The translations under genes were made by a program, and so were the position numbers. DNA of 9,099 bases. Source: CAZJJZ01 sp964546505 (GTDB lineage Bacteria; Patescibacteriota; Gracilibacteria; UBA1369). How positions within the stretch are numbered: the first letter of the stretch is position 1; every line of letters begins with the position of its first letter. The stretch lies in assembly GCA_964546505.1 (NCBI GenBank), contig CAZJJZ010000032.1, forward strand, positions 1 through 9,099, in the 5' to 3' direction. Below are positions 6,131 through 9,099 of this stretch, piece by piece. The notes beneath the pieces are model-generated. The model was not told where the DNA came from and did no database searches. It saw nothing but the letters and a program-made list of their open reading frames with translations.

Positions 6131-6866
6131 ACTGATTCCAAATCTCCGCAAAATACTGCTCAAAACTCTCTTTCATGTTAAAGCTTTCCACAATCAATCC
6201 AAATTTTTCTTTCAAAAAAATCAAAGCCGTTTTATGACCATAAATAAAAAAATTCATTCCACGACTATCTGCATCAGGTCTAAATTTTGGAATGCGCAAT
6301 TGTTTGCCGGGTTCCAAATCATGACGAAATTTCTCCACCCCAAAAGTATAGATAACCTCTACTTGAATGCCTTTTTGAACTCTTTGTTCGATGTAGTCCG
6401 GTAAATTCTGATCGATAAATTGATATAACTGATAAGACATTAACGCTTTTGCTTCTTTGGACTCACTAATTATATCACTCAGCAAATCCTTAATCCCCTC
6501 CTCGCCAATCAAAAAATTTACTTTTGGTTTGGTATAAAAAAAAGAGCCCGATAGCAGATCTTGATCGAACTCTTTACTGAGGTTATTTACCTTACCGAGC
6601 AATTTCTTTTGCTCGAAGCGAAATTTTTCCAAGAACGTCAGCGGGTTAACCGCGGCATAAAACTGGATTCGACTTCGCCACACCTGACTAATCAAGCCGC
6701 GATTAATCAAGTTGTTAATCAGAGAATAAACCGTAGTGCGGTTAATTTCCAAGGCGCGGGCAATCTGGCTCGCTGGAGCTTCAGTCACTTTCAGCAAATA
6801 AGTATAGATTGCGCTTTCGCGGTAGTCTAATCCGATTTCCTCTAAGAAGTTTCTAAAGCTATTCAC
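6129..6866 (-). CDS. TrmB-family HTH transcriptional regulator
   Basis: 245 residues. Residues ~10-62 form a winged helix-turn-helix: ESAIYTYLLKVTEAPASQIARAL, then the recognition helix in NRTTVYSLINNLINRGL (42-58) and a wing ~64-74. A helical linker (76-104, FLEKFRFEQKKLLGKV) follows. The rest (~115-245) is the alpha/beta effector domain of the TrmB family, related to the phospholipase-D fold but without its HKD catalytic motif. Such proteins bind a small ligand, often a sugar, and repress or activate nearby genes; the ligand cannot be read from sequence. The start codon is GTG (6866), preceded by a weak AGG seven to ten bases upstream. It has its own promoter and is downstream of, and on the same strand as, the peroxiredoxin gene. 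Repeats around its promoter suggest autoregulation. Confidence 0.88.
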   Translation of the reverse strand: MNSFRNFLEEIGLDYRESAIYTYLLKVTEAPASQIARALEINRTTVYSLINNLINRGLISQVWRSRIQFYAAVNPLTFLEKFRFEQKKLLGKVNNLSKEFDQDLLSGSFFYTKPKVNFLIGEEGIKDLLSDIISESKEAKALMSYQLYQFIDQNLPDYIEQRVQKGIQVEVIYTFGVEKFRHDLEPGKQLRIPKFRPDADSRGMNFFIYGHKTALIFLKEKFGLIVESFNMKESFEQYFAEIWNQ

Positions 6867-6875
6867 TTGATTGAC

Positions 6876-6916
6876 CTACTAAATACAGCCCCTAAACTAC
6901 AGCACTACTACTAAAT
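6876..6916. repeat. Direct repeats CTACTAAAT flanking the TrmB promoter -10 (candidate operator)
   Basis: CTACTAAAT occurs exactly at 6876-6884 and 6908-6916, 32 bases apart, close to three helical turns. A degenerate CTAAACTAC lies between them on the -10. A near-identical inverted copy (CTACTATAT on the minus strand) is at 6996-7004, within the palindrome ACTATATATAGT (6991-7002). The placement on both sides of the start point suits autoregulation, but binding is inference. Confidence 0.4.
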
Positions 6917-6923
6917 GTGTCAA
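6894..6923 (-). promoter_or_regulatory. Candidate promoter of the TrmB-family gene
   Basis: On the minus strand a perfect TTGACA (6923-6918) is followed after 18 bases by TAGTTT (6899-6894), a weak -10. Start would be near 6887, with a ~20-base leader to the GTG. A second perfect TTGACA lies further upstream (7066-7061) with TGTAAC 17 bases on, and could be a second start. Confidence 0.45.
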
Positions 6924-7095
6924 CGATAGCGCCGCCACAAAGAAGAAACCAGTCAATTTGGAAAATGTTGTGTGGAATTAATGAACGAACACTATATATA
7001 GTAGCAAAGAGCGATTGAGTGCCCAAGCCATAGTATGGTTACAAATCAAGTCCGCGAACTTGTCAAGTCATCTTTTCATTCTTTATTCAGTGTTG

Positions 7096-7566
7096 TTACT
7101 GCGCTTTACTAATGAAGTCCAATACCTCCTGATGATGGTTTTCTACTTTGACATTACTCCAAATTTTGGCGATTTTTCCATCTGGAGAGATGAGGAAGGT
7201 TGTCCGCACTAAGCCCAGAAAGGATTTTCCAAACATCGACTTTTCTTTCAGCACGCCATACAATTCCACAACTTTTTTTTCGGTATCCGCCAAGAGAGGG
7301 AAAGGCAAATGATACTTACTGATAAATTTTTGATGAGATTTCAAATCGTCCATAGATACTCCATAAATTTCCGCATTCATTTTTGCATAATCTTTTACCC
7401 TATCGCGAAAATTACAAGCTTCTTTGGTGCAGCCTGGTGTATCGTCTTTGGGATAGAAATATAGAACCACCCATCTGCCCAATGCTTCTGAGAGGGAAAA
7501 ACTATTTCCGGAAGTTGAAGAAAGTGTGAAGTTTGGAGCTTTATCACCAACATTAAGATTAGTCAT
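7096..7566 (-). CDS. bcp: Thiol peroxidase of the Bcp/PrxQ peroxiredoxin subfamily
   Basis: 156 residues, the normal length for Bcp/PrxQ, cytoplasmic (no signal peptide). It reduces hydrogen peroxide and organic hydroperoxides using electrons from thioredoxin-like donors. The active-site motif YPKDDTPGCTKEAC carries P39, T43, peroxidatic C46 and resolving C51 five residues later, the hallmark of the PrxQ type that forms an intramolecular disulfide. R121 in LVRTTFLI is the conserved catalytic Arg. The N-terminal VGDKAPNFTL is the usual family start, which fixes the ATG at 7566. No Shine-Dalgarno sequence. It is divergent from two exported thioredoxin-fold genes, with overlapping promoters between them. 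Confidence 0.95.
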   Translation of the reverse strand: MTNLNVGDKAPNFTLSSTSGNSFSLSEALGRWVVLYFYPKDDTPGCTKEACNFRDRVKDYAKMNAEIYGVSMDDLKSHQKFISKYHLPFPLLADTEKKVVELYGVLKEKSMFGKSFLGLVRTTFLISPDGKIAKIWSNVKVENHHQEVLDFISKAQ

Positions 7567-7586
7567 TTGGTTTTGTTTAAAAAGAT

Positions 7587-7615
7587 TTCATATTTTATCA
7601 GCCCTTCACTATACT
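7587..7615 (+). promoter_or_regulatory. Candidate promoter of the CPHC protein operon
   Basis: TTCATA (7587-7592), 17-base spacer, TATACT (7610-7615; 5 of 6 to consensus). Start near 7622 gives a ~30-base leader to the ATG at 7652. Its -35 overlaps the -10 of the divergent peroxiredoxin promoter by one base. Confidence 0.5.
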
Positions 7616-7621
7616 TTACAA
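7592..7621 (-). promoter_or_regulatory. Candidate extended -10 promoter of bcp
   Basis: On the minus strand TTGTAA (7621-7616), 18-base spacer, TAAAAT (7597-7592), with TGA immediately before the -10 giving TGnTAAAAT. Start near 7585 leaves about 18 bases before the ATG at 7566. The two divergent promoters occupy the same 35 bases, so polymerase binding to one should exclude the other. Confidence 0.5.
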
Positions 7622-7651
7622 GCAATTAGCTATCAGTTTTATAAAACCTCT

Positions 7652-8173
7652 ATGAACAAAAATTTAGTTTCCGTATTAGGAGTAACTTCTTTGGCATTAT
7701 TGCTAAGTGCCTGTGGTGGTCCTGCCGAACCAGGCAAACACGCCGAACTGGCCAAATGTTTAACTGAAAAAGGTGTGGTAATGTATGGTGCCAGCTGGTG
7801 CCCTCACTGCCAAAATCAAAAGGTCATGTTTGGCGGCGATTGGCAATTCGTTACCTACCAAGAGTGCGATGCCAATTCACCTGGTGGTGATCGCCAAAAG
7901 TGTTTGGCTGCCGGTGTCACCTCTTACCCAACCTGGAAAGTTCCTGGTCAAGAACCTTTGATTGGTGAACAAAGTTTCTACACCCTCGCCAAGGCTTCAA
8001 ACTGTTTGGATAAATTGCCTTCCGAAGATCAACCCGCTTCAGAACAGGCAAACAAATCTCCCGAAAGCGACCCTGCTCCACAAGCAGATTCGGCAGCAAA
8101 AAAACCCACAGTAACAGTAGAGGCCATCCCTCTGGATAATTCCACCACCACAACTAACACCTCAACAAATTAA
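7652..8173 (+). CDS. Thioredoxin-fold lipoprotein, VKOR-associated disulfide oxidoreductase type (CPHC)
   Basis: 173 residues. The signal peptide ends in a good lipobox, LLSAC (lipidated C21), so it is anchored outside the cytoplasmic membrane. The domain at ~31-120 carries VMYGASWCPHCQNQK (C50/C53) and the cis-Pro loop TSYPTW (P93). This pattern is characteristic of the thioredoxin domain fused to or working with bacterial VKOR, which makes disulfides in exported proteins. C72 and C84 match a second Cys pair typical of that domain. C36 and C118 flank the fold and could form a third. A Ser/Pro/Glu/Ala-rich tail (~121-173) is probably disordered. No VKOR membrane domain is attached or nearby. 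An in-frame ATG at 7526 would bury the signal peptide and overlap bcp, so 7652 is chosen. No Shine-Dalgarno sequence. First gene of an apparent three-gene operon. Confidence 0.88.
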   Translation: MNKNLVSVLGVTSLALLLSACGGPAEPGKHAELAKCLTEKGVVMYGASWCPHCQNQKVMFGGDWQFVTYQECDANSPGGDRQKCLAAGVTSYPTWKVPGQEPLIGEQSFYTLAKASNCLDKLPSEDQPASEQANKSPESDPAPQADSAAKKPTVTVEAIPLDNSTTTTNTSTN

Positions 8174-8605
8174 ATGAATATTATCGCCATCATTTTAGGA
8201 TTAATTTTCGGTATAGCTCAAGTCAGTACACCAAATCAATCAGCACTGAGTAGTCCAGAAAATACCTCATTAGAGGCTCCAGCAGTGATTTCGGAACAGC
8301 AGAGTATAGCACAAAGCGCCGATATCGATCCTGTACAACTGGCACAATGTTTGCAAGACAAAGGTGTAATCATGTATGGAGCAAGTTGGTGTCCTCATTG
8401 TCAAAATCAAAAGCAGGCTTTTGGTGTCGCGGCCAATGATGTGCCTTACCAGGAATGCGACGCGAATACGCCAGGTGGCGATCAGCAGAAGTGTATTGCC
8501 GCCGGAGTAACTGGTTATCCTACATGGCAAATTCCTGGACAAGAGCCACTGGTTGGAGAACAGACTTTGTCACAGATTGCCGAGTTAGCCGGTTGCCAAC
8601 AATAA
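8174..8605 (+). CDS. Second tandem VKOR-type thioredoxin-fold exported protein (CPHC)
   Basis: 143 residues; a paralog of the preceding gene, about two-thirds identical over the ~88-residue domain by hand alignment. A hydrophobic N-terminus (~2-17) with no basic residue acts as signal peptide or membrane anchor. A Ser/Gln-rich linker (~18-50) precedes the domain with VIMYGASWCPHCQNQK (C73/C76), cis-Pro P116 (TGYPTW) and the extra cysteines C59, C95, C107 and C141, all at positions shared with the paralog. It has no lipobox Cys and no C-terminal tail, so the two copies differ in how they are tethered. The ATG directly follows the TAA of the previous gene (TAAATG), indicating translational coupling. 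Role: likely forming or isomerising disulfides in exported proteins; direction of electron flow is inference. Confidence 0.88.
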   Translation: MNIIAIILGLIFGIAQVSTPNQSALSSPENTSLEAPAVISEQQSIAQSADIDPVQLAQCLQDKGVIMYGASWCPHCQNQKQAFGVAANDVPYQECDANTPGGDQQKCIAAGVTGYPTWQIPGQEPLVGEQTLSQIAELAGCQQ

Positions 8606-8611
8606 GGTAGC

Positions 8612-9099
8612 ATGAGCATAACTGCCGAAATAAAACAATTTGCCAAAACAGAGCTGGGGGTTGATTTGATCGGAATCACCTCAGCTCTTCCTGATTTGGA
8701 GGGGCAACAATATTTGCAAAAATTTATCGATGAAGGTCGTCAAGGTGAGATGACCTATTTGGAAAATGTAGAATTACGAGTTACTCCACAAAAAATTTTA
8801 CCAGGAGCCAAATCAATCATCATTTTGGGAGTAAACTATTATCGACATCAAGAGCAAACGCCACCCGGCCACGGCCGGGTGGCTCGCTACGCCTATGGCC
8901 GTGACTACCATAAAGTGCTCAAAAAAATGCTCCGGCAATTGGCCAAAAAAATTCAGGAAATTTCCCCAAATGCACAAATCAAATTAGCTGTCGATTCGGT
9001 TCCGCTTTTGGAAAAATCCTATGCCCAAAAAGCCGGGCTAGGTTTCATCGGCATTGCGCGCTACCTGGAGGTCGTCTGGACGATGCTCAACGGGGAGGA
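8612..9099 (+). CDS. queG: Epoxyqueuosine reductase QueG, N-terminal part (runs off the window; last ~47 bases aberrant)
   Basis: QueG is the cobalamin- and iron-sulfur-dependent enzyme for the last step of queuosine synthesis in tRNA. About 162 residues are visible. QueG landmarks appear in order: ILPGAKSIIILGVNYY, GRVARYAYGRDYHKVL (~88-103), and the active-site segment VDSVPLLEKSYAQKAGLGFIG with the proposed catalytic Asp D128. After Gly147 (codon 9050-9052) QueG proteins normally continue Lys-Asn-Thr with an Asn-Pro-X-X-Gly-Ser segment. Here the frame reads IARYLEVVWTMLNGE, which is unlike QueG and has GC-rich codons, pointing to a junction or assembly artefact. The ATG lies six bases after the previous stop, with AAGG overlapping that stop as a weak ribosome site. 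The cobalamin- and FeS-binding C-terminal half is not in the window. Confidence 0.9.
   Translation, partial: MSITAEIKQFAKTELGVDLIGITSALPDLEGQQYLQKFIDEGRQGEMTYLENVELRVTPQKILPGAKSIIILGVNYYRHQEQTPPGHGRVARYAYGRDYHKVLKKMLRQLAKKIQEISPNAQIKLAVDSVPLLEKSYAQKAGLGFIGIARYLEVVWTMLNGE
8861..8882. repeat. Perfect 10-bp GC-rich inverted repeat inside queG
   Basis: CCACCCGGCC (8861-8870) is the exact reverse complement of GGCCGGGTGG (8873-8882), with AC between. It encodes Pro-Gly-His-Gly-Arg-Val in the variable loop just before the conserved RYAYGRDYH motif, so the protein tolerates it. There is no U-tract for termination. It is much richer in GC than its surroundings. Confidence 0.6.
9053..9099. other. GC-rich tail where QueG similarity stops
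   Basis: About 62% G+C over 47 bases, with no match in any frame to what QueG should read here. The in-frame translation stays open and looks protein-like, so it may be sequence from another locus or genome joined at or near 9053. Confidence 0.5.

Larger units (their letters stand above)
6867..7095. other. 229-base intergenic region between peroxiredoxin and TrmB genes
   Basis: Contains the TrmB promoter and CTACTAAAT repeats. Further upstream are the palindrome ACTATATATAGT (6991-7002) and, on the minus strand, two copies of GACTTGA whose first overlaps the inverted repeat CTTGACAAG (about 7059-7067). No clear terminator follows the peroxiredoxin stop, so read-through into the regulator is possible. 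I found no tRNA or short gene. Confidence 0.4.

Noticed and set aside
7015..7075. tRNA-like segment
   Set aside because: A GGTTACAAATC stretch recalls a T-arm, but no matching stems or acceptor could be formed.
7526..7651. Upstream in-frame ATG for the first CPHC protein
   Set aside because: It would overlap bcp and both promoters and hide a textbook lipoprotein signal that starts at 7652.
1..9099. CRISPR array, insertion sequence or transposase
   Set aside because: No regularly spaced repeats, no transposase-like frame and no terminal inverted repeats were found.

Overview
The window looks like a compact bacterial genome from a poorly characterised lineage. Genes abut or nearly touch, most starts lack a clear Shine-Dalgarno sequence, and several products are exported proteins with unusual anchors. 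The mix (CHASE2 adenylate cyclase, TrmB-family regulator, carbonic-anhydrase-like protein, thioredoxin-fold proteins of the VKOR-associated type) would fit a Patescibacteria/CPR-like or other uncultured bacterium. That placement is inference from gene content; no rRNA or other marker is present. UGA is used as an ordinary stop in two genes, so no alternative code is needed.

Layout: (1) 1-452, the 3' end of a GC-rich gene for a surface protein ending in a Gly-Cys-Ser/hydrophobic/Arg-rich sorting signal. It is followed by three consecutive hairpins, the last a textbook terminator. (2) 599-2783, a near-consensus extended -10 promoter and a CHASE2-type class III adenylate cyclase. (3) 2786-4395, a divergent pair: an unrecognised exported protein on the minus strand, and a plus-strand FecR-like exported protein with the same type of C-terminal sorting signal as the first gene. 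(4) 4396-5769 minus, a cytoplasmic protein with CxDxR and HxxC motifs like beta/carboxysomal carbonic anhydrases. (5) 5770-6128, a 359-base intergenic region with two hairpins and no gene. (6) 6129-6866 minus, a TrmB-family regulator with repeated sequence blocks around its promoter. (7) 7096-7566 minus, a Bcp/PrxQ peroxiredoxin. It is divergent from 7652-9099, an apparent operon of two tandem CPHC thioredoxin-fold exported proteins and the 5' part of queG.

Together the right half is a thiol-redox module. A cytoplasmic peroxiredoxin and an exported disulfide-handling pair are driven from overlapping divergent promoters. The left half carries a cAMP-producing sensor and cysteine-containing exported proteins that could be clients of that pair. 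The link between the halves is inference.

Two places suggest composition or assembly breaks. The first ~590 bases are about 60% GC, against an AT-richer remainder. The QueG reading frame stops resembling QueG at about 9053, where the sequence becomes GC-rich again. Either end could be an assembly chimera. The similar sorting signals of the first gene and the FecR-like gene argue mildly that the left end belongs to the same genome.
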